DNA from: JAAYJR01 sp964545315
Lineage (GTDB): Bacteria; Bacteroidota; Bacteroidia; Bacteroidales; Prolixibacteraceae
DNA length: 64,000 nucleotides
Direction of reading: 5' to 3'
Assembly (NCBI GenBank): GCA_964545315.1
Contig: CAZJGI010000014.1
Location: 3,383 to 67,382, forward strand
Under the pieces are notes generated by a model that was not told the DNA's origin, ran no database searches, and saw only the letters and a list, made by a program, of their open reading frames with translations. The first letter of the stretch is position 1. Each line of letters begins with the position of its first letter. The translations under genes were made by a program, and so were the position numbers. Below are positions 50,998 to 59,496 of the stretch, piece by piece.

Positions 50998-51957
50998 ATG
51001 AAGGAAGCTCTGGAAATTTTAGATCATGTCAGATTAAATTTTTCGCCCACAGGCTTAATGATATTAAATATAGTTATCGCCTTTGTTATGTTTGGGGTTG
51101 CCCTGGATATAAAGTGGCAAAATTTCAAGGATGTGGTCCTTAAGCCTAAATCGGCAATAACCGGTATATTTTCACAGTTTGTTTTATTACCTGTAGTAAC
51201 TTTTTTATTTATAATTCTTTTGAACCCCACTCCTACAGTAGCTCTTGGCATGATATTAATAGCTGCATGCCCGGGAGGTAATATTTCTAATTTTATGAGT
51301 GCCATGGCTAAGGGTAATGTTGCCCTTTCAGTAAGCTTAACAGCTGTTGCTACTTTGGGAGCAACATTTATGACACCCCTTAATTTTGCCCTCTGGGGAA
51401 AACTATACCTTAAATATTACAGTTCGGCAGGTGCCGGAAGCTATCTGGTACCTATAGAAATCAATTTCCTTCAAATGGTACAAACAGTAATAATTCTCTT
51501 AGGTATCCCTCTGTTACTGGGAATATTATTTTCAAACTATTTTCCAATACTTACTTCCAAAATAAAAAAACCTATCCGCCAAATATCAATCCTAATATTT
51601 ATTGGTTTCGTAATAATCCTTTTATCTGCAAACTTCAACCATTTTCTGAAATATATTCATATCGTTTTCCTGATAGTTCTCATTCACAACTCCCTGGCTT
51701 TGTTATCAGGATATACAATTAGTTCTCTGGCCGGATTAAACAGTACAGACCGAAGGACAATCTCAATTGAAACAGGCATTCAGAATTCGGGACTGGCTCT
51801 GGTTCTGATGTTTAACCCTAAAATTTTTCCTCCTGAACTGGAATTGGGAGGAATGACCATAATAGCTGCCTGGTGGGGAGTGTGGCATATTATAAGCGGA
51901 TTGTCATTAGCTTCAATCTGGTCTAAAATACCGGTTATTCAACCTTCTGTAAGATGA
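50998..51957 (+). CDS. Bile acid:sodium symporter (BASS) family transporter
   Basis: A 319-aa polytopic membrane protein with about ten helices. Family hallmarks are the MFGVALDIKWQNFKDVV segment in helix 2, ACPGGNISNFMSAMAKGNVALSVS (discontinuous helix) and IETGIQNSGLALVL (crossover region), as in sodium-coupled ASBT homologs. It likely carries an organic anion across the inner membrane with sodium; the natural substrate (bile acid, pantoate, sterol or other acid) cannot be read from the sequence. Its stop overlaps the acyltransferase start as ATGA. Confidence 0.9.
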   Translation: MKEALEILDHVRLNFSPTGLMILNIVIAFVMFGVALDIKWQNFKDVVLKPKSAITGIFSQFVLLPVVTFLFIILLNPTPTVALGMILIAACPGGNISNFMSAMAKGNVALSVSLTAVATLGATFMTPLNFALWGKLYLKYYSSAGAGSYLVPIEINFLQMVQTVIILLGIPLLLGILFSNYFPILTSKIKKPIRQISILIFIGFVIILLSANFNHFLKYIHIVFLIVLIHNSLALLSGYTISSLAGLNSTDRRTISIETGIQNSGLALVLMFNPKIFPPELELGGMTIIAAWWGVWHIISGLSLASIWSKIPVIQPSVR

Positions 51958-53303
51958 GTTACGAAAAATGGTCATTCGGGTATTGGTGCTTAAAACAATA
52001 CATTATTTTTGCGGACTGGCTTATTAATAAAAAAACCTTTATAACAGGACTTGATAATATTCCAAAAAACAAACCGGTTGTTTTTGCACCAAACCACCAG
52101 AATGCGCTTAGTGATCCTATGGCTGTCCTTCTGAATACACCATTTCAACCTGTTTGGCTTGCGCGTGCAGACATTTTCGGAAAATCAAAAGTTATTGATA
52201 ATATTTTGAAATTTCTGAAAATAATGCCGGTCTACCGGATTCGCGATGGCAAAAGTAACCTAGACAAAAACGAAATAACATTTGCGGATTCAGTAAAAGT
52301 TTTAAAAAATAATGGCGCCCTTGCTCTTTTCCCTGAAGCAGCACACTCAGGGAAAAGGCAAATGCTTGCCCATAAAAAAGCTGTTCCCCGTATAGTATTT
52401 ATGGCTGAAGAAAAAACAGACAATAATCTTGATATTCAGATAATTCCTACAGGTATATACTACAGCCATTACTGGAAATTCAACCGTTTTGTAATTGTAA
52501 ATTTTGGTAAGCCTGTAACTGTAAAAAATTATCTGAAACAATACTATGAAAATCCCACAGCAACTATACTGGAACTGAAATCTGAAATTCATGATTCTAT
52601 AATACCATTAATATTAAATATAAACAGTAAAAAATATTACCAGGATTTTGAAAATATCCGGGAAATTTATGGGGATCATTTTCTGGCACGCAATAACAAA
52701 AAAAAAACACTTTTAAACCGGTTCACTACAGATCAAAAACTAGTTGAAGAACTAGACAAACTTGAATTATCATCTCCGGAACAAGCAGAAGAATTGACAT
52801 ATATCCTGGGAGATTATCTTCATGAAATAAAAAAATTAAAACTGAGAAGCTGGCTCCTGGAAGATAAAAAAAATGTGCTTCTCCTGATTATTATAAATAT
52901 ATTAATTCTTATTGCAGGTCTACCGTTATTTATTTTCGGATTTATCTTTAATGCCATTCCTTTTTTGATTATCGACCGGGTGATACGAAAGAAAATCAGG
53001 GATAAATCTTTTTGGAGTACTTTTTTTCTGATGTCCGGAATTATTTTATTTCCACTTTTGTATATAATTCAGCTTTTTGCACTTTCCTGTCTGATTCCCG
53101 GTTTATGGCTTAAAATTGCTGTACTTGTTTTAATGCCATTATCAGGGAAACTGGCATTTAGATGGTATATCACTTTAAGAAAAACGATCGGACTTTTTCG
53201 TGTGTTATATCTGAAGTATTTTAAAACTCTAACATACAAACATTTACTCACCCTAAAAGACCGGTTGTATAAAAAACTGGATAATATTATATCAGTTAAC
53301 TAG
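51954..53303 (+). CDS. Lysophospholipid acyltransferase family protein (PlsC-like) with C-terminal membrane segments
   Basis: A 449-aa protein whose N-terminal 230 residues form a PlsC-type acyltransferase domain: FAPNHQNALSDPM contains the His and Asp of the catalytic motif, here spaced HX5D instead of the usual HX4D, and ALFPEAAHSGKR matches motif III. The second half has three hydrophobic helices (about 305-330, 345-365, 375-395) and basic loops, anchoring it in the inner membrane. It should acylate glycerol-3-phosphate, lysophosphatidate or a related acceptor. It overlaps the BASS gene (ATGA). Confidence 0.86.
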   Translation: MSYEKWSFGYWCLKQYIIFADWLINKKTFITGLDNIPKNKPVVFAPNHQNALSDPMAVLLNTPFQPVWLARADIFGKSKVIDNILKFLKIMPVYRIRDGKSNLDKNEITFADSVKVLKNNGALALFPEAAHSGKRQMLAHKKAVPRIVFMAEEKTDNNLDIQIIPTGIYYSHYWKFNRFVIVNFGKPVTVKNYLKQYYENPTATILELKSEIHDSIIPLILNINSKKYYQDFENIREIYGDHFLARNNKKKTLLNRFTTDQKLVEELDKLELSSPEQAEELTYILGDYLHEIKKLKLRSWLLEDKKNVLLLIIINILILIAGLPLFIFGFIFNAIPFLIIDRVIRKKIRDKSFWSTFFLMSGIILFPLLYIIQLFALSCLIPGLWLKIAVLVLMPLSGKLAFRWYITLRKTIGLFRVLYLKYFKTLTYKHLLTLKDRLYKKLDNIISVN

Positions 53304-53321
53304 TTTACTTTAAAAACCTTA

Positions 53322-54641
53322 TCAACGCCTGTTTTTTCTAATGTTTTTCCCTGCCGGTGAAGTTTTGGTTTTATAATTAACTTTTCCTTTATGTCTGCTT
53401 ATTATTTTTTTGCTGTGAAATGCTCCCTTAAATTCAGGATCATCAATTTTACGCTGCCTGTCTATTTCCTTTAATTGCAGTTGCCTTTCTTCAAAATTTG
53501 TTTCACAAACAACAACCTCTTCCGGTATTGCCACAACGGGTATTTTCATGCGTATCAACTTTTCAATTTTTTTCAAGTGCCACTCCTCAGAAGGATCTGT
53601 AAGAGTAATGGCGTCTCCGGTATTCCCGGCACGGGCCGTTCGGCCAATCCTGTGAATATAATCTTCATAATTTGGTGGCACGTCAAAATTTATTACATGG
53701 CTTACCTTACTTGCATCGATCCCTCTGGCAGATACATCAGTGGTTATTAATATCCTGATAATTCCTTCTTTAAAATCCCTTATCGCATTAATTCTAACAT
53801 TCTGACCTTTATTGGAATGTAATATTCTCTTTTCCCCTTCTGTTTTCCTTTTTATAACTTTATAGACTCCGTCGGCATGTTCTTTCGTTTTTACAAATAT
53901 TATTACTCTTGAGAAAACTTCCTCATCAGCTAATAAAAACTGTATGAGATTAAGCTTTGTGCGAAAGTTTGGGACATGATAAACAATCTGACTGACTTCT
54001 TCGACAGGAGTGGCTGAGGGTGTAGTCTCTATTTTTTCATAAAAATCGAGAAATTCCTCAATGAGATTTTCGAGAACCTGCGAAAAAGTTGCTGAAAAAA
54101 GCAGATTTTGTCGCTTAGACGGAAGAATCTCAAAAAGTTTGGTTAGTTGAGGAAGAAAGCCCATATCCAACATCCTGTCTGCTTCATCTATTACCAGATA
54201 ATTGATTTTTTTAAGAGACAGGACACCTGCTTTATAAAGATCCATAAGACGTCCCGGGGTAGCAACAAGAATATCAATACCGGATTCGATCAATTCTGCA
54301 TGCTTTGTCCATCCTATTCCCCCAAAAACAGCAGCATGACGTAATTCCGACCAAGATGTTAATTCTTCAATATCATTCCCGACCTGAATGGAAAGCTCAC
54401 GTGTTGGTACTAATACCAAAATTCGGGGATCTTTTCCTTCCGGCTTTTTTAATCTTGACAGTAAAGGTAAAAGATAAGCAGCTGTCTTACCTGTTCCAGT
54501 CTGTGCTATTCCCAAAACATTACTGCCTGAATTAATCCTGGGAATAACCTGTTCCTGTATAAGAGTAGGCTTAATAAAGCCAATTTCATAAACAGATTTT
54601 AGTATTGACTTTGCAATATTCAGATCTTCAAATGATTTCAT
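53322..54641 (-). CDS. DEAD-box ATP-dependent RNA helicase (RhlE-like)
   Basis: An RNA helicase of 439 aa from ATG 54641. It has a Q-motif region (GFIKPTLIQEQVIP), Walker A AQTGTGKT, motif II DEADRM, motif III SATFSQ, motif V TTDVSARGID and motif VI HRIGRTARAG. After the helicase core comes a basic C-terminal tail (about 380-439), likely for RNA binding. The role may be ribosome assembly or RNA decay at low temperature. The -7 box at 54653-54646 leaves only 4 nt before the ATG; the longer frame start at 54662 would lie upstream of that box. Confidence 0.93.
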   Translation of the reverse strand: MKSFEDLNIAKSILKSVYEIGFIKPTLIQEQVIPRINSGSNVLGIAQTGTGKTAAYLLPLLSRLKKPEGKDPRILVLVPTRELSIQVGNDIEELTSWSELRHAAVFGGIGWTKHAELIESGIDILVATPGRLMDLYKAGVLSLKKINYLVIDEADRMLDMGFLPQLTKLFEILPSKRQNLLFSATFSQVLENLIEEFLDFYEKIETTPSATPVEEVSQIVYHVPNFRTKLNLIQFLLADEEVFSRVIIFVKTKEHADGVYKVIKRKTEGEKRILHSNKGQNVRINAIRDFKEGIIRILITTDVSARGIDASKVSHVINFDVPPNYEDYIHRIGRTARAGNTGDAITLTDPSEEWHLKKIEKLIRMKIPVVAIPEEVVVCETNFEERQLQLKEIDRQRKIDDPEFKGAFHSKKIISRHKGKVNYKTKTSPAGKNIRKNRR

Positions 54642-54645
54642 GACG

Positions 54646-54653
54646 CAAAAATA
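54646..54653 (-). promoter_or_regulatory. -7 box immediately before the DEAD-box helicase start
   Basis: TATTTTTG (minus) is a full TAnnTTTG match with only 4 nt to ATG 54641. If used, transcription would begin at or next to the A of the start codon, giving a leaderless mRNA. Confidence 0.4.
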
Positions 54654-54712
54654 GGAAAACAAAAATTAAAAATCACAACTTTAAAAAATACTGGAAGTAC
54701 AATCTGCCAACA

Positions 54713-55825
54713 TTACCTTAAAGAGTACATGTTCCCCGGTAAGGCGATAATAATATTTTTAAATTCCAGGGTAAGCAATAGAGTAGAAATTTTACTGCAA
54801 GGCACTGAAAGTTCTGATGAAATCTGATCAATATATAATTGTTTTTCCGTTTTCAATAATTCAACAATTTTTTGCTCTTCAATACTCAGATCAGTAAAAA
54901 GTTCAGGCTGAGAACATTTTTTATCGTCTGACATTTCCCATCCCATAAAATATTTCAGATCTTCTATGCCTTGTATCAGGTTAGCTCCGTTATATCTTAT
55001 CAAACGATTACATCCTTGTGAGTATTCATCATTAATCCTGCCGGGAAAAGCAAATACATCCCTGTTGTATGAAGAGGCTATATCTGCAGTGACAAGTGCT
55101 CCGCCTTTTTTAGCCGATTCGACAATAATGGTTGCATCACAAAGACCAGCAATAATCCTGTTTCGCCTGATAAAATTTGAAGGATCAATCTTTGTCCTGC
55201 TTGGAAACTCAGTTACCAATCCACCACGTTTCAGCATCTTTCTGGCTATGTCATGATGAAGAGATGGATAAAGCATATCAAGTCCGTGACCAAGGACCCC
55301 AACAGTAGAGACTCCGTATTTAAGTGACATCTTATGTGCACAAATATCAATTCCGTATGCTAATCCACTAACAATAACTATGTTGTAATCGTGTTCGGAA
55401 ATATCCTTAATCAGCTGTTCACATATCATTTTCCCATATGAAGTGGCATTTCTTGTACCTACAATACTCAACATTTTAAAACAATTTAAGTCCACAGAGC
55501 CTTTTGAGTATAGTATTACCGGAGCATCGGCACATGACTTAAGCCTTCTGGGATAATTGCTGTCTGTAAAAAAAAATATATCAATATTATGCTTATTTAC
55601 AAATTCAAGTTCCTTTGCAGCTTCTGAAAGTACCTTGGCATTTTTTATCCGTCTGGCATTGACCTCTCCAATCCCGGGGATTTTTTTTAAAGATTGGAAT
55701 GATTCAGAAAATATTTGTTCTATACTCCCTGTCCTTGCCAGAAGATTTCGCGCTAAAACACTCCCGACACCTGGCAGCATCGAAAGAGCAATCTTATATA
55801 TATAATCATTGCTATACCGGGGCAT
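54713..55825 (-). CDS. dprA: DNA processing protein DprA
   Basis: DprA (Smf) loads RecA on single-stranded DNA during natural transformation. The 370-aa protein has an N-terminal helix-hairpin-helix-like region (about 1-70, LPGVGSVLARNLLARTG and IPGIGEVNARR), the Rossmann-fold core with SIVGTRNATSYGK, IVSGLAYGIDICAH, GVLGHGLDMLYP, EFPSRTKIDPSNFIRRNRIIAGLCDATIIVESAKKGGA, and a C-terminal winged helix (about 305-370). It lies 71 nt upstream of the helicase start on the same strand. Confidence 0.95.
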   Translation of the reverse strand: MPRYSNDYIYKIALSMLPGVGSVLARNLLARTGSIEQIFSESFQSLKKIPGIGEVNARRIKNAKVLSEAAKELEFVNKHNIDIFFFTDSNYPRRLKSCADAPVILYSKGSVDLNCFKMLSIVGTRNATSYGKMICEQLIKDISEHDYNIVIVSGLAYGIDICAHKMSLKYGVSTVGVLGHGLDMLYPSLHHDIARKMLKRGGLVTEFPSRTKIDPSNFIRRNRIIAGLCDATIIVESAKKGGALVTADIASSYNRDVFAFPGRINDEYSQGCNRLIRYNGANLIQGIEDLKYFMGWEMSDDKKCSQPELFTDLSIEEQKIVELLKTEKQLYIDQISSELSVPCSKISTLLLTLEFKNIIIALPGNMYSLR

Positions 55826-55852
55826 AATAATTGTGTGTTTTGAAGGAGATTA

Positions 55853-56305
55853 CTACATTCCTACCATTTTAAATAATACAGCTCTTATCCTTTTCCGTTC
55901 TTCCAGGGACAGAGCTGTCAAACTGACTTGTGGGTATTCAGCTATACCCCGTTGAGTTTTTACTACAAGCGTCAAATCAGTTAGTTTTCCAAATACCGAA
56001 TTTTCAAAAAATGCATTATAAAGTATCCTTTGTGGAAACTCAATAGAATTAAATTCGGTCTTGCCAAACCGTACTATTTTATAGTAACGAAGCAATATCT
56101 TATTATTATCATTATTAAATTCAATATATTGATAATCAGCAACCTGAAAAAACAAAAACCACAAAATAAATACACCTGCAAGGATAAATGCGTATATTGT
56201 AAGATCCAATAAAAATAAAATCAGGACACCAAGGGCAATTACTAAACTTACAAGAAAAAACAAGCGTCTTAAAAATTTGGTCCTATCTTTATTTGAAATG
56301 TTCAT
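55853..56305 (-). CDS. Small membrane protein with two helices, PH-like domain possible
   Basis: I do not recognise a named family. The 150-aa protein has a basic N-terminus, two adjacent membrane helices (about 13-29 and 32-48) and a cytoplasmic part of about 100 residues with alternating strands (YQYIEFNNDNNKILLRYYKIVRFGKTEFNSIEFP...), ending with a helix (SLEERKRIRAVLFKMV), a layout seen in bacterial PH-domain proteins. It is 27 nt upstream of dprA and may be co-transcribed with it. No catalytic residues are seen. Confidence 0.7.
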   Translation of the reverse strand: MNISNKDRTKFLRRLFFLVSLVIALGVLILFLLDLTIYAFILAGVFILWFLFFQVADYQYIEFNNDNNKILLRYYKIVRFGKTEFNSIEFPQRILYNAFFENSVFGKLTDLTLVVKTQRGIAEYPQVSLTALSLEERKRIRAVLFKMVGM

Positions 56306-56654
56306 TTATTTAAAAATTTTATAATTTATTAAAAGTAGCAAATTAAAAATCTGCTTCATTTGAGTAAAACTTAATCCTTTGCCGTCGGTTTTAACCGATA
56401 GTTTATTCATTAGATATCAGCTGCAAGCTGTAAGTCTCGCATTAATTTCAGCTGCAAGCTCCAAGCTCCAAGCTGTAAGTATCTTTCATTCATGCATTCA
56501 AACATTCTCACATTCTCTCATTCACACATTCTCACATTCACACATTCTCTCATTCACACATTCACACATTCACACATTCACACATTCAAACATTCTCCCA
56601 AGAGAAACCTGAAAACAAATTTATTGTAACTTTACAAAAATTTGACAGATAATC
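56306..56654. other. Intergenic region with repeat tract before aroB
   Basis: These 349 bases lie between the divergent membrane-protein gene and aroB. They hold the AAGCT and ACATTC repeats described separately and a weak promoter candidate for aroB (TAACTTTA at 56627-56634, no clear -33). A 77-codon open frame (56379-56612) runs through the repeats but encodes only repeated HTHSH-type residues and is not a credible gene. Confidence 0.55.
56417..56597. repeat. Low-complexity repeats: AAGCT units and ACATTC hexamers
   Basis: The first part (about 56417-56479) repeats CAGCTGCAAGCT and AAGCTCC units, including AAGCTCCAAGCTCCAAGCT at 56455-56473. The second part (about 56485-56597) is a run of ACATTC, TCTCATTC and CACATTC units, about 14 copies, some interrupted. 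It is not a CRISPR array: units are 6-8 bp with no spacers. Such tracts expand and contract by slippage; the effect on aroB, if any, is unknown. Confidence 0.85.
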
Positions 56655-57713
56655 ATGATAAAATCAAAAATAATATACAGTCAAAATTTTCAAACTACCC
56701 TTAAAGAGTGGTTTGATCATTTCGAAGGGAGCAAAATATTTATTGCAACTGAAGAAAATGTAAATAAATTATGGATTAATCAATTGAACTATATTTTTAA
56801 CAATTACGACATAAAAGCAGTTGTAATACCTCCCGGAGAACAAAATAAAAAAATTGAATCAGTTTTACAAATATGGGAATTCCTTTCCTGTAACGGAGCC
56901 GACAGAAAATCATTATTAATAAATATAGGGGGTGGGATGCTTACTGACCTTGCAGGTTTTGCCTCCTCAACATTTAAGCGCGGCATCAGTTTCCTGAATG
57001 TTCCCACTACCCTTCTGGCACAGGTCGATGCCTCCATTGGGGGTAAGACAGGGATTAACTTTAACGGATTAAAGAATGAGGTAGGCACTTTTAATGAGCC
57101 GGAAGCAGTTATTATCAATACCAGCTTTCTTAAAACTATCGACCACAGTAATTTTATTTCAGGATATGCCGAGATGATCAAACATGCTTTGATAAAAAGT
57201 CCGGAACATCTTGCTGACTTGAAAAAATTCAATCTTGAAAATATTGATTACATCTTATTGCAAAGTATCATTGCAGACTCAGTAGAAATAAAAAAGTATT
57301 TTGTACTAAATGATCCTACAGAAAAGAATATCCGTAAAGCATTGAACTTTGGCCATACTGCAGGTCATGCACTTGAAAGTCTTGCAATGAAACAAGGCAG
57401 ACCGGTATTACATGGATTTGCAGTAGCCTGGGGAATGATAGTTGAACTGTTTCTTTCTATGAAAATATGCGGGTTTAGAGAATCGCTACTCCGGGACTTA
57501 ACCAGTTGGTTGTTAAGGATATACGGTACCTTTACATTTGAAGTGGCTGATTATGATAAGCTTATTGAGTTAATGGCGCATGACAAAAAAAATGAAAGCG
57601 GACGGATAAATTTTACGTTATTATCTGATACCGGACAGTTTTCGATTAATAATAATTGTGGAGAAAAAATAGTTTTGGAAGCATTAGATTATTTTCGTAA
57701 AATCCAATTCTAA
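56655..57713 (+). CDS. aroB: 3-dehydroquinate synthase
   Basis: AroB converts DAHP to 3-dehydroquinate, the second step of the shikimate pathway, with NAD and a divalent metal. The 352-aa protein has VVIPPGEQNKKIES, the NAD-binding GGGMLTDLAGFASSTFKRG, VPTTLLAQVDASIGGKTGIN and the metal ligands in EMIKHALI, NFGHTAGHALES and LHGFAVAWGM. It precedes aroA with 2 nt between stop and start. Other shikimate genes are not in the window. Confidence 0.96.
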   Translation: MIKSKIIYSQNFQTTLKEWFDHFEGSKIFIATEENVNKLWINQLNYIFNNYDIKAVVIPPGEQNKKIESVLQIWEFLSCNGADRKSLLINIGGGMLTDLAGFASSTFKRGISFLNVPTTLLAQVDASIGGKTGINFNGLKNEVGTFNEPEAVIINTSFLKTIDHSNFISGYAEMIKHALIKSPEHLADLKKFNLENIDYILLQSIIADSVEIKKYFVLNDPTEKNIRKALNFGHTAGHALESLAMKQGRPVLHGFAVAWGMIVELFLSMKICGFRESLLRDLTSWLLRIYGTFTFEVADYDKLIELMAHDKKNESGRINFTLLSDTGQFSINNNCGEKIVLEALDYFRKIQF

Positions 57714-57715
57714 CG

Positions 57716-58957
57716 ATGAAATATTTAGTTACAAAGACCAACGGGATACTAAGAGGAACAATAGATCTTCCGGCATCTAAAAGCATAAGCAACCGTGTAC
57801 TTATCATTAAGGCATTATGCAATAACAGCTTTACTGTCAATAACCTTTCTGATAGCGATGACACACTTATATTAAAAAAGGCACTTTCATTAAATGACCA
57901 TAAAATTGATATCGGCCATGCTGGAACCGCAATGCGCTTTCTTACTGCCTATCTTGCAGGGATTGAAGGGGAATGGGAACTTACCGGTTCATCAAGAATG
58001 AAGCAAAGGCCGATAGGAATTTTAGTTAATGCACTCAATCAGTTGGGCGCTGATATTAAATATCTGGAAAAACAAGGATTTCCCCCTCTCTTGATATCCG
58101 GTACAAGGTTAGTTGGGAAATCTCAGGAACTGGATGGTACAGTTTCCAGTCAATATATTTCAGCGCTGCTTATGATTGCTCCTGTTATTTCCAACGGACT
58201 AATTCTTAAATTAAATGGGGAAATTACATCAAAGTCATATATTGAAATGACATTAAATTTAATGTCCGTTTTTGGCATTAAATATAATTGGTCAGGAGAT
58301 ACCATTACAATTCCTGAACAAGACTATTTACCTGTACAATTCACTGTAGAATCAGACTGGTCATCAGCATCATACTGGTATGAAGCACTCGCATTGGCAG
58401 ACAATGGGGAAATATTTCTCAAAAACTTATCTATTAATAGTCTGCAGGGCGATTCAAAGATTTATAACTGGTTCAAATTATTTGGTATAGAATCAATACA
58501 ACAGGATAATGGCATTTTATTGATTAAACCGGGTGATCAGAATCCGGAAAAATTAATACTTGATTTTATTGAAAATCCTGATATGGCCCAAACGATGGCT
58601 TGTCTTTGTGTAGCCAAAAGGATACCATTTCATTTTTCAGGATTAAAAACCTTAAAGATCAAAGAGACTGACAGAGTCTCAGCTTTAATATATGAACTGG
58701 CAAAATTTGGAGCCGTTCTTTTTGAACCTGCACCCGGTGAACTTGAATGGAATGGAAGACAAATAAACATAACAGGGAAAAGACCTCCTGTTATTAAAAC
58801 ATATAATGATCACCGGATGGCACTCTCATTTGCACCAATGACAACAGTCGGATTTGAAATGGAAATAGAAGACCCCGGGGTTGTAAGTAAATCATATCCC
58901 GGATTTTGGAATGACCTGAAAAAAGCAGGTTACGAAATCAATTCTTCAAACAAATAA
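57716..58957 (+). CDS. aroA: 3-phosphoshikimate 1-carboxyvinyltransferase (EPSP synthase)
   Basis: AroA joins shikimate-3-phosphate and phosphoenolpyruvate in the sixth step of the shikimate pathway. The 413-aa protein shows LPASKSISNRVLIIKAL, the PEP-binding GTAMRFLTAYLAG, SSRMKQRPI, SSQYISALLMIAP, KIKETDRVSALIYELAKFG and the C-terminal TYNDHRMALSFAP. It is slightly shorter than the classical form (about 427 aa). It overlaps nothing downstream; its stop directly abuts that of tadA on the other strand. Confidence 0.96.
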   Translation: MKYLVTKTNGILRGTIDLPASKSISNRVLIIKALCNNSFTVNNLSDSDDTLILKKALSLNDHKIDIGHAGTAMRFLTAYLAGIEGEWELTGSSRMKQRPIGILVNALNQLGADIKYLEKQGFPPLLISGTRLVGKSQELDGTVSSQYISALLMIAPVISNGLILKLNGEITSKSYIEMTLNLMSVFGIKYNWSGDTITIPEQDYLPVQFTVESDWSSASYWYEALALADNGEIFLKNLSINSLQGDSKIYNWFKLFGIESIQQDNGILLIKPGDQNPEKLILDFIENPDMAQTMACLCVAKRIPFHFSGLKTLKIKETDRVSALIYELAKFGAVLFEPAPGELEWNGRQINITGKRPPVIKTYNDHRMALSFAPMTTVGFEMEIEDPGVVSKSYPGFWNDLKKAGYEINSSNK

Positions 58958-59413
58958 TCAATAGTTTCCCTGCCTCCTTTCTCTGAAGAACTTTCGCATA
59001 AGTTCAGCACATTCATCTTCCATAACACCTGAAGTAATCTCAGTTTTTGGATGCAAAATATTTGTACCAATTAATCTGTAACCTCTTTTTTCATCAGATG
59101 CACCGAATACTACTCTTCCTATCTGTGCCAATGACAAAGCTGCCGCACACATTAAGCACGGTTCCAGGGTAACATAAAGGGTGCAATTATTCAGATATTT
59201 TCCACCCAATAGATTTTCTGCAGCAGTAATTGCCTGCATTTCAGCATGGGCGGTGACATCATTAAGAGTTTCAGTAAGATTATGGACTCTTACAATAATT
59301 TTACCTCCTGCCACAACGACACCTCCAACAGGAACCTCTCCTTCATTAAAAGCCTTTACTGCCTCCGCAAATGCGGCTTTCATAAAATATTCATCATTAA
59401 AGGGAATAATCAT
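58958..59413 (-). CDS. tadA: tRNA-specific adenosine deaminase (TadA) family nucleoside deaminase
   Basis: The enzyme deaminates adenosine-34 of tRNA-Arg(ACG) to inosine. From ATG 59413 it has 151 aa; a TTG 18 nt upstream is possible. The zinc site has H and catalytic E in THAEMQAI (HAE), and cysteines in EPCLMCAAAL (PCxxC). The N-terminal NDEYFMKAAFAEAVKAF is typical of TadA. Guanine deaminases resemble it, but the HAE/PCxMC spacing and short length favour TadA. It converges with aroA. Confidence 0.9.
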   Translation of the reverse strand: MIIPFNDEYFMKAAFAEAVKAFNEGEVPVGGVVVAGGKIIVRVHNLTETLNDVTAHAEMQAITAAENLLGGKYLNNCTLYVTLEPCLMCAAALSLAQIGRVVFGASDEKRGYRLIGTNILHPKTEITSGVMEDECAELMRKFFRERRQGNY

Positions 59414-59496
59414 TGTAAATAACAAAAGCATTAAATTTCAGGGAATGAATTTGCTAAAATCTTCTTATTTTCGCAATCAAATCTTAAAAAATCATC

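Noticed and set aside
56485..56597. Possible CRISPR array
   Set aside because: Units are only 6-8 bp, directly adjacent, without unique spacers; this is a simple-sequence tract.
56379..56612. 77-codon open frame on the plus strand
   Set aside because: It runs through the repeat tract and encodes only repeated His, Ser, Thr, Phe and Ile residues.
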